A stretch of DNA of 64,000 bases. It comes from Embleya hyalina. Lineage in GTDB: Bacteria > Actinomycetota > Actinomycetes > Streptomycetales > Streptomycetaceae. The DNA is taken from contig NZ_BIFH01000038.1 in NCBI RefSeq assembly GCF_003967355.1, forward strand, positions 63,249 to 127,248, read 5' to 3'. The position numbers were made by a program, and so were the translations under genes. This document shows, in pieces, positions 26,036 through 34,426 of this stretch. The notes under the pieces are model-generated. The model ran no database searches, was not told the origin of the DNA, and was given only the letters and a program-made list of their open reading frames with translations. How positions within the stretch are numbered: position 1 is the stretch's first letter; each line of letters opens with the position of its first letter.

Positions 26036-27268
26036 TCAGCCGCCCAGCACGGCCAGTTGCTCGACCGCGACGTTGGCCCGCTTGGGGCCGTCGTTGCGCA
26101 CCTCGAAGCGGTACCACTGCTGCACCGGCGAATGGGTGGCCGGGTTCAACTGCATCACGCCGCGCGGGCTGTCGATCTGGCCGACACTGCCCAGCGCGGT
26201 GTTCACCGCCTCGGGAGTGAGCGGCTTCTTCTGCGCGCGGACCGCCCCGATGGCGCTGTCCAGGGAGCGGGCGATGTCCCACGCGGCGACCGCGTAGATC
26301 GTCGGGCTGCGGTCGGGGTGGCGCTGCTGCCACGCGGCGACGAAGGCGCGGTTCGCCGGGTTGTCCAGGTCCGCTCCGTAGGTGGCGAACGTGGTGATGC
26401 CGGCGGCGGCGTCGGACTGGGCGTCGAGTTGGCGGCCCTCGGTCAGCGGACCGCTGCCGTACAGCGGGAGCTTGGCCGCCTCGGACGCCCGGTACTGCTT
26501 CACGAAGTCGACCGCCGCGGTGCCCGCGTAGAAGGTGTAGACGGCCTTGGCGCCGCTCTGCGCGATCTTGTTCAGGTAGGGCAGGAAGTTCTGCGTGCCG
26601 GGGAACGGGGTGAACGTGGTCTTGCCGTCCGGGTTGGCCAGCGTGCCACCGGCCTTGGTGAACGAGTCGGTGAAGCCCTTGAGTTGGTCCCAGCCACCCT
26701 GGTAGTCCGGGCCGATCGCGTAGACCGGGCCGTTGACGTGGTCCTTGACCCAGGGCCCGGCGGCGGCGCCGGCCTCGTAGGACTGGGTGTTGAACGACCA
26801 CACGTGCGCGGTCAGTTTGGGGTCGGGGAACTCGGGGCGACCGGCCACGCCCATCAGCGCGGTGTTGTTGGCGGCGGCGATCGGCAACACGCCGGCCACG
26901 CTGCCGCCGCTGACGATGCCGGTGATGGCCAACACGTTCTGCTGCTTGACCAGTTCGGTCGCGGCCGGGACGGCGGTCGGCGGCCCGGCGCCCTCGTCGC
27001 GCACCACGATGTCCGCTTTGAGGCCGCCGAGTTTGCCGCCGTGCGTGTCCCGGTACAGCTCGAGGCCGGCGCGGGTGTCCTCGCCGACCGCGGCGTAGGG
27101 TCCGGTGGCCGGGGTGAGCAGGCCGATCTTCGCCACCTCGTCGGCGGCCTTGCCCTTGTCGTTCCCGGCCGCACTGCCCGCGCACGCGGACAGGACGAGG
27201 AGGAGCCCGGTGGCGAGGGCCACGGGTGTGCGAGTGGAGCGGATCCGTCTACGTATGGAGCTGCGCAT
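26036..27268 (-). CDS. ABC transporter substrate-binding lipoprotein, branched-chain amino acid (Liv) type
   Basis: 410 residues from ATG 27268 (GAGAGAGAC upstream). The signal is a lipoprotein one: basic MRSSIRRRIRSTRTP, hydrophobic ALATGLLLVLSAC with the lipobox cysteine. The mature part follows the periplasmic binding protein type I pattern of LivJ/K: KIGLLTPATGPYAAVGEDTR at the start, VVRDEGAGPPTAVPAATELV, AITGIVSGGSVAGVLPIA and VYAIGPDYQGG. No permease or ATPase genes lie beside it, so it is an orphan receptor. It may deliver ligand information to the sensor kinase upstream, which is a common gene arrangement in Streptomyces. Confidence 0.85.
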   Translation of the reverse strand: MRSSIRRRIRSTRTPVALATGLLLVLSACAGSAAGNDKGKAADEVAKIGLLTPATGPYAAVGEDTRAGLELYRDTHGGKLGGLKADIVVRDEGAGPPTAVPAATELVKQQNVLAITGIVSGGSVAGVLPIAAANNTALMGVAGRPEFPDPKLTAHVWSFNTQSYEAGAAAGPWVKDHVNGPVYAIGPDYQGGWDQLKGFTDSFTKAGGTLANPDGKTTFTPFPGTQNFLPYLNKIAQSGAKAVYTFYAGTAAVDFVKQYRASEAAKLPLYGSGPLTEGRQLDAQSDAAAGITTFATYGADLDNPANRAFVAAWQQRHPDRSPTIYAVAAWDIARSLDSAIGAVRAQKKPLTPEAVNTALGSVGQIDSPRGVMQLNPATHSPVQQWYRFEVRNDGPKRANVAVEQLAVLGG

Positions 27269-27583
27269 GTCGGTCTCTCTCTCGGACTGGAAGAGCACGG
27301 GCGGAAGGAGAGTGGACGGGGGTGCGGCCGGACGGGCCGGGCGCCGACCGTCGTGGCGCGGACGGGAAGCGCGATCCGCGGTGCGCGGTGCGGGTCGAAC
27401 GCCGGCCGGGCCGGCTGCTCGCCCGCGGCGGCGCGGGACGCGGATCTCGGGGTCCGTCCCGGGACGTGCGGAAGCCACGCGGGGCGCGACGCGCCGTTTC
27501 GGCCGGTGGGCCGGGCGCGTGAGTACGCCGGGCGACTCGGGCGGATCGCCGGGTCGCTCGGTGGGGCAGCCGGGCCGTTCGGA
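27269..27583. other. Intergenic spacer between roadblock and binding-protein genes
   Basis: 315 bases, GC-rich. It holds the ribosome site of the lipoprotein gene near 27269-27285. I see no other gene, hairpin with U-tract, or clear promoter boxes. In the corresponding position of complete conservons the DUF742 and GTPase genes would be expected; neither is present. Confidence 0.4.
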
Positions 27584-28096
27584 TCAGAAGACCCGGCTGG
27601 GGGCGGGCATGCGCGCCGGTTGCGGCTGGAGGCCGCGGCCGCGCGCGAGCGGGGTCAGCGAGGGGCCGACCCGCTCCATCAACGCGTGCATCGCCCGGAT
27701 CAACTCGCCGACGTCGGCGTTCCAGGTGGTCGCCACGATCAGCGCGGAGGGGTGGACCTGTCCGTCCGGGCCCGGAGCGGTGTTGCCCATGGTGAGCAGC
27801 AGGCCGTGCTCGGCCTGCGACATCAGCACACTGACCGGCCCGAGGCCCATCAGGTCGGCGCTGTAGTCCTGCATGAGCAGGGCCCCGGGCGCGCTCGACG
27901 CGATCTTCTCGGCGTTCGCGAGCCATGCCGCCCGCGACGCGTCGTCGGCACGTATTCGACCGGGCAGCGCGGCCTGGGCGACCAGCAGCGAGTCCCCGCT
28001 GGCGGCCACCGCGTGCAACACGTCGGGGGCGTGGTCGTGGACGAACTGGCGCATGAAGTCGTCGAGCACGCTCTGGTCGACGGCGGGCTCGGTCAT
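27584..28096 (-). CDS. Roadblock/LC7-domain protein (CvnB-like)
   Basis: 170 residues from ATG 28096, overlapping the kinase stop by four bases (ATGA). The roadblock/LC7 fold is indicated by VLDDFMRQFVHDHAPDVLHA then VAASGDSLLVAQ, and by GLLLTMGNTAPG and PSALIVATTWNADVGELIRA. Proteins of this kind are the second member of Streptomyces conservons, where they work with a small GTPase next to a histidine kinase. Here it is strictly coupled to the kinase gene, but the usual DUF742 and GTPase partners are absent. It probably binds the kinase or a GTPase encoded elsewhere. Confidence 0.8.
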   Translation of the reverse strand: MTEPAVDQSVLDDFMRQFVHDHAPDVLHAVAASGDSLLVAQAALPGRIRADDASRAAWLANAEKIASSAPGALLMQDYSADLMGLGPVSVLMSQAEHGLLLTMGNTAPGPDGQVHPSALIVATTWNADVGELIRAMHALMERVGPSLTPLARGRGLQPQPARMPAPSRVF

Positions 28097-30594
28097 GGGG
28101 ATTCCTTGGGGGTCCGGGTGAAGGGCAGATCGCGGGCGCCGCGGCCGAAGGAGGCGGCGGCGGCGCTGGCCTGCGCGATGTCACGGGTGGGTGGGGCGCT
28201 ACGACGGAACTGGGTCGGTTGGCCCGTGCGCCGCGCCCGCCGAGGCAGGCCCTGGGCGGTCAACTCGGGCGCGAGGTTGGCGGGGAGCGGGCCGCCGAAG
28301 ATCGGGCCGGGCGGCTGCGGGTCGGCGCCGTTCGCGCCGTCGCCGAGCGCGTCGGCGGGGCCGCCGCCGTTGGCGGTGAGCGGGTACGGGCCGTCCGCGA
28401 AGGGGCTGTGGCCGTTGGGACCGCTCGCGAAGGGGCTGCGGCCGTTCGGGCCGTTGCCGTTGCCGTTGGCGCCGGCGGTGATGGCGGCGGACGCGGGCCG
28501 CGGCGCGATCGGCCGGGCGCCGTTGTCCACCCGGCGGCGATGCCGGCCGACGGAGGCGATGATCGCGTGCGGCAGCACGATGTCGACGACCGTGCCGCCG
28601 TCGGTGCCGGGCCGCAGTTCGACGTCGATGGCCAGTGGCCGGGCCTGGAGCGCGACCACGGTCAGACCCGTCTGGCGCAGTGACGGCAGCGCGTCCACGT
28701 CGGCCTTGAGCCGCCGGTTGAGCAGGTCCGGGTCGTGGTGGCCGACGCCCTGGTCCAGGATCCGCACCAGGACGCCCGCCTCGGTGCGGGCGGCGGTGAT
28801 CTCCACTTCGTGCCGGCCGGAGAAGCGGGCCGCGTTGTCGACGATCTCGCCGATGATCTGGGTGACCGCGCCGACCGTGTCGCCGGCGAGGGTGACCGAG
28901 GTCGGGATGCCCTTGAACGCGATGTCGGGCAGGCGTTCGTAGCTGGTCACCCGCTGGGCGCCGGCGCGGACCACCTCGTAGAGCGGGGTGTCCGGCCACA
29001 GCCGGTTCGGCGGTTGCCCACTGAGCACGGCGATCGAGTCGGCGAGCCGCTTGGTGCCCTCGTTGCCGTGGTCGACCTCGAAGACGGTACCCAGCTGATC
29101 CACCGTCAGATTGGATTCCTGAAGCCGGTCGAGCGCGCTGCTGACCCGGCTGGTCTGCACCCGGATGCGCCGGGCGACGTCGCCGAGCGCGTCGTTGTAC
29201 TCGCGCTGGGCCAGCACCAGCGAGGCGCTGTGCTCGACCGTGCTGTACGCGAGGGTGGTCAGCGCGCGGGCCAGGTCGGCGATCTCGTCGGCGCCGCGCT
29301 CGCGTTCGGGTTTGGCGCCGAGCATCTTGAGCGCGTACGTCCGACCCGTCTCGTGCGGGGCCAGCGCGTCGCGTCGGCGCAGGTCGGCCTCGACGGCGGG
29401 CAGCGTCTCCTGGGTCATCACGGTGACCCGCTCGGCCAGGGTCCGCAGGCGCCGGTGCAGGAGTCGGCCGAGCCAGGCGGCGGCCGCGGCGGCGGCGAGC
29501 ACCGCGCCGATCAGCACCGCGCCCTGGATGCCGGCCAGCCACCACCGGTGGTCGGCCACGTCGGCCACCTCGCGGGCCACGTCGGCGTCGGCCTCCTGCT
29601 CCACCGACCATACGCGGTCGGCCCGTTCGGCCAGCGCCGCGCGCCACACCTCGGGCTCCAGCGGGCCGCGCGTCAGCGCGTCCTCGGTCTGCGCGACCCG
29701 GATCATCTCCGGACCGGACAACGATCGGGCCAGCCGCTCGCGCCACCTCGACGGCGCGGTCACCGCGAAGGCCTCCAGGGCCTGGTCGTGCGCGGCGCGC
29801 GCGGTGGAGGACGCCTTGAGGACCGGGCCGCCCAGCGGGTCGGCGCCCAACGAGCGCAGCACGGTGACCTGTTGCTGGCCGAGCGCGGCCCGGGCCTGGG
29901 CGAGCGCGGTGATCGCGCGCAGTCGGCCGGCGGTCTCGCCGGACACGCCGGGATCGAGGGCGACCCGGGCGCGCAGGTCCACGGTGGTGCCGATCCAGGC
30001 CCAATAGCGCACCGCCGCCGCCGAGGTGGCCACGCCGCGCTGGTCGACCTGCAGGCGCAGGCCCGGCAGGCCGCGCAGTGCGGTGTCCACGGCGGTCAGC
30101 GCGTCGCGTTCGGCCGTGGAGACGGTTTCCAGACCGCGCCGGCGGTCCTGGTAGCGGCGGATCGCGGTCTCGCTCGCGTCGATCGCGGTGCGGTAGTCGG
30201 CGCTGGTGATCGGGCCGGGGCCGCGGGAGAGCAGGGTGACCGCGGCGGCGCTCTCGGCCTGGAGTCGGCGGCCCACCTCGCCCGCGTCGGCGGAGACGCG
30301 GACCAGGTCGTGCGCGTGGTCGGCGGCCCGGGCCTGCTCGACCATGTCCAGGATCGCGGACCCGGCGAAGAAGACCATGCCCGCGGAGGGCACGACGACC
30401 ATGAGCGTGATCAGGCCGCGGACCCGGGGCCGGATCCGGGCGGCGAATCGAATCCGCAGCGCGGGACGGGAGCCGGGGTCGACGATGGTCGGCGGCGACA
30501 CGAAGAGCGTGCCGGTGGGCGGCGAGGCATCGGGCGGCGCGTCGGCGGTCGTCTCGGCCGCGCTCGCCTTGCGGGAGGGACGTATCCTCATCAT
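28093..30594 (-). CDS. NIT-type sensor histidine kinase (CvnA-like)
   Basis: 833 residues. A membrane helix around residues 61-80 (LITLMVVVPSAGMVFFAGSA) precedes a long extracytoplasmic helical domain of the nitrate/nitrite-sensing NIT type (to about 350). A second helix, AGIQGAVLIGAVLAAAAAAA, leads to a HAMP-like linker. The kinase core has a divergent phospho-acceptor region, EVDHGNEGTKRLADSIAVL, then the N-box GEIVDNAARFS and G-box LDQGVGHHD. The last 170 residues are Gly/Pro/Asn-rich and repetitive (for example NGNGNGPNGRSPFASGPNGH), as in many conservon kinases. No response regulator follows; the roadblock gene does, with an ATGA overlap. The ligand is unknown. Confidence 0.85.
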   Translation of the reverse strand: MMRIRPSRKASAAETTADAPPDASPPTGTLFVSPPTIVDPGSRPALRIRFAARIRPRVRGLITLMVVVPSAGMVFFAGSAILDMVEQARAADHAHDLVRVSADAGEVGRRLQAESAAAVTLLSRGPGPITSADYRTAIDASETAIRRYQDRRRGLETVSTAERDALTAVDTALRGLPGLRLQVDQRGVATSAAAVRYWAWIGTTVDLRARVALDPGVSGETAGRLRAITALAQARAALGQQQVTVLRSLGADPLGGPVLKASSTARAAHDQALEAFAVTAPSRWRERLARSLSGPEMIRVAQTEDALTRGPLEPEVWRAALAERADRVWSVEQEADADVAREVADVADHRWWLAGIQGAVLIGAVLAAAAAAAWLGRLLHRRLRTLAERVTVMTQETLPAVEADLRRRDALAPHETGRTYALKMLGAKPERERGADEIADLARALTTLAYSTVEHSASLVLAQREYNDALGDVARRIRVQTSRVSSALDRLQESNLTVDQLGTVFEVDHGNEGTKRLADSIAVLSGQPPNRLWPDTPLYEVVRAGAQRVTSYERLPDIAFKGIPTSVTLAGDTVGAVTQIIGEIVDNAARFSGRHEVEITAARTEAGVLVRILDQGVGHHDPDLLNRRLKADVDALPSLRQTGLTVVALQARPLAIDVELRPGTDGGTVVDIVLPHAIIASVGRHRRRVDNGARPIAPRPASAAITAGANGNGNGPNGRSPFASGPNGHSPFADGPYPLTANGGGPADALGDGANGADPQPPGPIFGGPLPANLAPELTAQGLPRRARRTGQPTQFRRSAPPTRDIAQASAAAASFGRGARDLPFTRTPKESP

Positions 30595-31771
30595 CCGTGT
30601 TCGCCCCTCGTGCCCGATCGGGTGTGCGCGGGCGGGTTCGGCGTCGACGGGTGCCGCGGGCCGGCGGTCACGGCCGTGACCGGACGCCGGGCGGCGGACG
30701 TCGGGAACGGCCGGTTCGGCCGGCCGGCGCGGGCCGCGTGGGCGACGTGAGCGGGACGGCGAAGTAATCGCAACACGGGTAGTGATCCCTGAACGATGGT
30801 CGGCGGGGGAGGACTTGCGACGAGCGGTGGACCACGGGCGGGCCGCCGGGAGAGGGTTGGGGCGGCGTCGACGCGGTCGGTTCCGGCGGCCGGTGGATCA
30901 CGGACCGGTCCGGGACGGGGTGGTCCGGGATCGGTGGGTCCGGCGGTGGTCTGCGCGCGGTCCGGGTCGAGCGGGTCCCGATCGCCCGGTAGCGGCGCCT
31001 CCGCTTCCGGTTCGCGGACATTCCGGTCACCCTGCGCCGGGTCTCGACACGATTCGGACCGGTGGCGGGGAGGGCGGGTGTCCGCGAGCGGGTCATGGCC
31101 GCTCGGGGCGGATGCGGGCCCGGGGCATCAGGGCACGGGATGCGGCCGGCTCCCGCGAGACCAAGTGGCGGCCCGCGTGCGGGAGTTCGATGCCGGGTGC
31201 GGCGCCCTCGGACAGTCGGCCCACCGCTCCGGGATCATTCGGTCGTGAGCTTTCGCCGCAAAAACGCCCATGAACGGATCACTCCTCGCAAGGGGGTGCG
31301 GGGTCGACCAGGAAACGCCCGATAGCGGCTGGGGCAACTGTTCGCATCGGTGCGCACACACACTGTCCCTGCGAATCCACCGGACGTCAAACGAAACTTG
31401 GGTCTCGCCGCGCCCCTGTTGTCACCGTCACGTCGCCCGTCGAGGTCGCCGACGTCCGGGGCGCGGGGTGGCCTCCGGCGGTATCGAACCGACCGGATGG
31501 CCGGGATGTCCGAGCCGATCCGCAGAACGAACGAAAGCCCGGTGAAAGGGGGTTGCCGGTCAATTGCACGGCGGCTCGGATCGACGGCGGGCGCCGGTGC
31601 GGGAGTTCGGCACCGGCCGGGTCGGATGACGGAACGGGCGCCGGCCCAACCCGGTTCGTGCGCCGCTCCCGGGCGCGTCGGCCCGGGAGCGGTGTCCGCC
31701 GTCCCGGAAGTCGGCGGCACCGGAAGCGTCGCCCGTCGGGCCCTCGGTGTCCACGCGGGCGCTGTGCCATT

Positions 31772-31799
31772 TTGTGACAGTTGCGGAGCACGGCATTGT
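31772..31799 (+). promoter_or_regulatory. Candidate promoter of the DoxX gene
   Basis: TTGTGA (31772-31777) and CATTGT (31794-31799) are 16 bases apart, in a stretch of lower GC. This fits a vegetative-type promoter about 70 bases before the doxX start. It is a visual match only. Confidence 0.4.
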
Positions 31800-31824
31800 C
31801 GCTGCCCTGCCGGCCGCTCGAATC

Positions 31825-31836
31825 TGGTCTGGACCA
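31825..31836 (+). promoter_or_regulatory. DasR-type (dre-like) operator in the DoxX leader
   Basis: TGGTCTGGACCA at 31825-31836 is identical to the two elements before the chitinase gene at 44856 and 44889. It resembles the DasR-responsive element core TGGTCTAGACCA. It lies downstream of the candidate -10, a position suited to blocking transcription. It may link this gene to the N-acetylglucosamine/chitin response. Confidence 0.6.
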
Positions 31837-31867
31837 ATCTCCCGCATCCGTCCCCCAGGAGCGTCCG

Positions 31868-32410
31868 ATGTCCCCAGTTCCGCACGCCGCCGTCGAATCG
31901 GCGAAACCCCATGTCCTCGGCCTGTTCCGAATCGTCATCGGTCTGCTCTTCACCTGCCACGGTGCCGCGTCGTTGTTCGGCTTCCCGGACAGCGGGCGCG
32001 GCACCGTCCCCGCCGGCGAGTGGCCCGGCTGGTACGCGGCGGTCATTCAACTCGTCGGCGGAGGGCTGGTGTTGCTCGGGTTGGGCACCCGCGCCGCCGC
32101 GTTCCTGTCCTCCGGCTCGATGGCCTACGCGTACTTCACCGAACACCAGAAGGAGGACCTGTGGCCGCTGCAGAACGGCGGTGAGCTCTCCGTGCTGTTC
32201 TGCTGGTCCCTGCTCCTGATCGTCGTCTTCGGCTCCGGCAGCTTCGCCCTCGACAACCTGTTCACCCGCAACGCGACCCCCGCTCCGGACGGAGGACGCC
32301 CCGACTCGGACACCCCCACCGACACCCGAAGGCCGACCAGGAGGCTCCAGCCCACCAAGCCCAACGCCTCGACCGGCCCCAACGAATCCGCCCCGGCGGT
32401 GGTCGGCTGA
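31868..32410 (+). CDS. DoxX-family membrane protein
   Basis: 180 residues from ATG 31868 (AGGAGCG six bases before). Four membrane helices are visible: GLFRIVIGLLFTCHGAASLF, WYAAVIQLVGGGLVLLGLG, TRAAAFLSSGSMAYAYFT and ELSVLFCWSLLLIVVFGSG. This is the DoxX/YphA pattern, with the typical first-helix motif R-x-x-x-G-x-x-F-x-x-H-G. The C-terminal 45 residues are a hydrophilic, Pro/Thr-rich tail. In other actinomycetes DoxX proteins are associated with redox and thiol stress at the membrane. The chitinase-type operator in its leader is unexpected. Confidence 0.8.
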   Translation: MSPVPHAAVESAKPHVLGLFRIVIGLLFTCHGAASLFGFPDSGRGTVPAGEWPGWYAAVIQLVGGGLVLLGLGTRAAAFLSSGSMAYAYFTEHQKEDLWPLQNGGELSVLFCWSLLLIVVFGSGSFALDNLFTRNATPAPDGGRPDSDTPTDTRRPTRRLQPTKPNASTGPNESAPAVVG

Positions 32411-32489
32411 CCCCAATCCCCAGAACGCCGGCCGAACCAACCCCCCAACCAACCCCCGAGGCCCCTCGGCCCGACGCCGTCCGAGCCCC

Positions 32490-32646
32490 AACAGCCCGGC
32501 CGGCGCATGAGCCCAAACAGCCGGGCCGGCGCTTGAGGCCAAGCAGCCGGGCCGGCGCTTGAGGCCGAACAGCCGGGCCGGCGTTTGAGGCCACTCAGCC
32601 CGGCCGGCGTTTGAGGCCAAAAAAGCCCGGTCGACGCTCAAGGCCA
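32490..32646. repeat. Six tandem 26-bp units in a convergent spacer
   Basis: Units start at 32490, 32516, 32542, 32568, 32594 and 32620 (the last is 27 bp). The type unit is AACAGCCGGGCCGGCGCTTG followed by AGGCCA. Each carries a self-complementary GGCCGGC core. The array lies between the ends of the doxX gene and the leftward PucR gene, where it may act as a two-way terminator. I recall similar GGCGTTTGAGGCC words as common dispersed elements in Streptomyces genomes. Confidence 0.9.
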
Positions 32647-32677
32647 AGAGCGCCGCACGGCCCGAGTGTGGGGACGA

Positions 32678-34282
32678 TCAACCCGGACTGTCGCGACGGA
32701 TGCGGGCCGCCAGCCACAGATCGAACCGATCGTCCCCACTCTCCACCCGCCGCCCGGCCACCCGCATCGCCTTGTCCACCCGATTGCGCACGGTGTGCCG
32801 ATGCACGCCGAGGCGCCGACTCGTCTCGTCCCACGAGCCACCCGTCTCCAGCCACACGGCAAGCGTCGCGGCCAACTCGCCCCCCGGATCGGCGGCGTCG
32901 ATCGGCCCCAGCACGGCGTCCGCGTAGCCCGCCAGCGTGCGCGCGTCGGCAAGACCCAACAGCAGCCGGCTCGCGGTGCCGTGCCGGGCCTCCACCGGAT
33001 GCCCCGCCGCCCGGCTGACCGCGAGCAGACCGCGTGCCTGGCGGATCGACGACCCGGCCGCGTCCGGCTCGACCGCCGGCCCGATGCCCGCCGGCCGACC
33101 GGGCGCGAACCGGCCGAGGATGGCGTACACGTCCAGGTCCGTCCCGAACACCGCCTCCACCGCCCCGCCCGCCACCCGGACCAGCCCGCCGGGCAACGCC
33201 AGGGCCAGATCGGCGGCCAGTTCGCCCGCATCGGCCCACGCGGCGTCACCCGGCGCGTCCGCGCCCTCCCCGGGCCCGCCGTCGAGGCCCACCACCACCC
33301 CGCGCACCGACCCCGCGGCCAGCCCCGCCGCGGCCAGTACGTCCCGCGCCTGCTCGGGCGTGGTCCCCGGAGCGAGCAGTCGGCCCAACAACGCGGCCCG
33401 CCGGCGGCGTACCGGCTCGTCGGCCAGATGCCGCCGCTCCAGTTCCAGGGACAGCAGGGACACCAGTCCGGACACCAGCAGCCGGGCCGCCGACTCCACC
33501 GGCCCCGCCAGCACCAGCAGCCCGCGCAGCCGCCGGGCGCCCAGCGGCTGCACCTCCACCCGCACCCCCTCGGCGTCGCTGCTGCTCCCGCTGCCGTGCA
33601 GGCCGCGCGCGGCCACCCGGCGGATCAGGTCGGAACCGGCGGCCAGCAACGCCACCGCGTCCGGCGAGCCGTCGGCCCCCGGCGCCTCGGGCGGGCCCGC
33701 CAGGCTGTCCGCGACCAGCCGGCCCACCGGGTCGGTGACGATCGCGTCCACCCCGGTCGCCGCCCGCCACGCCCGGAGCGTGGCCAGCACGCCATTGCCC
33801 GACGCCGCCGCGATGGTCAGCCGGCGCTGTGCCTCGAAGGCGTGCTCCAGGGCCAACCGCTGCTGCGCCGCCCGGGCCGCGAAGACCGCCTTGGTGACCG
33901 CGATGAACGGCACCTCGTCCGGCACGGTGAGCAGCGGCAGCCCGGCCTCCCCGGCGGCCCGGATCAGCGGCTCGGGCGCCCGCTGGTGGGGCAGCTCGCG
34001 ACCCAGGCCCAGAACCAGCGCGCAGGCGCCCGCACCCGCGACGTCGCGCACGTACGCGGCGCAGTCCCGATCGGTCATCGGCAGCAGCAGGCCGATCGTC
34101 ATCAGCAATTCGCCGCCCTGGAGCCACTGACCCGGGGTGAGCAGCTCGGACACGTGCGCGGCCTCGACCCGGCGGTCCAGGTGCCCGGCGCCGGACACCA
34201 CGGCCAGGCGCAGCTCGGGAAGGGCCACCAGGTCGGAAATACGGAGAATGCCGGGAAGATCGGCCGAGTGCGATATGGGCAT
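32678..34282 (-). CDS. PucR-family transcriptional regulator of the adjacent amine/guanidino operon
   Basis: 534 residues from ATG 34282; the frame stays open to a TTG at 34306 and the exact start is uncertain. The N-terminal PucR sensing domain is clear: RISDLVALPELRLAVVSGAG, VSELLTPGQWLQGGELLMTI and ALVLGLGRELPHQRAPEPLI. The C-terminal helix-turn-helix is GSWDETSRRLGVHRHTVRNR. It is divergent from an operon of NCS1 permease, amidase and ureohydrolase, with a 144-base shared promoter region. By position it should control that operon in response to its substrate, as PucR-type proteins often do. Confidence 0.85.
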   Translation of the reverse strand: MPISHSADLPGILRISDLVALPELRLAVVSGAGHLDRRVEAAHVSELLTPGQWLQGGELLMTIGLLLPMTDRDCAAYVRDVAGAGACALVLGLGRELPHQRAPEPLIRAAGEAGLPLLTVPDEVPFIAVTKAVFAARAAQQRLALEHAFEAQRRLTIAAASGNGVLATLRAWRAATGVDAIVTDPVGRLVADSLAGPPEAPGADGSPDAVALLAAGSDLIRRVAARGLHGSGSSSDAEGVRVEVQPLGARRLRGLLVLAGPVESAARLLVSGLVSLLSLELERRHLADEPVRRRRAALLGRLLAPGTTPEQARDVLAAAGLAAGSVRGVVVGLDGGPGEGADAPGDAAWADAGELAADLALALPGGLVRVAGGAVEAVFGTDLDVYAILGRFAPGRPAGIGPAVEPDAAGSSIRQARGLLAVSRAAGHPVEARHGTASRLLLGLADARTLAGYADAVLGPIDAADPGGELAATLAVWLETGGSWDETSRRLGVHRHTVRNRVDKAMRVAGRRVESGDDRFDLWLAARIRRDSPG

Positions 34283-34426
34283 GGACACAGTGTCCACCCT
34301 CGCCAATCAGATTCGACATCATATCGATCGTTTACGGTTGTTAACCGGGCGTACCTTCAGGCGTCACCCCCCGACCGTCGACCCCGACGCGTCGACCGCG
34401 CAGGACGCAGGACCGCAGGAGAGCCC
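34283..34426. promoter_or_regulatory. Divergent promoter region of pucR-like gene and permease operon
   Basis: A clearly AT-richer patch lies at 34295-34350 (ATCATATCGATCGTTTACGG and GTTGTTAACC). The small palindromes CGATCG and GTTAAC are inside it. It is the natural place for both promoters and the PucR operator. The permease ribosome site AGGAG is at 34418-34422. Confidence 0.5.

Larger units (their letters stand above)
30595..31867. other. Long intergenic region upstream of kinase and DoxX genes
   Basis: 1273 bases with several open frames on both strands, but none has a good start, ribosome site or protein-like composition. I therefore see no gene. Locally lower GC occurs at 30760-30800 and 31225-31400, where promoters for the leftward kinase operon could lie. 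Near the right end are a candidate promoter and a chitinase-type element for doxX (listed separately). A small RNA cannot be excluded. Confidence 0.4.

Noticed and set aside
32490-32646. CRISPR array
   Set aside because: Units are directly adjacent with no spacers between them.
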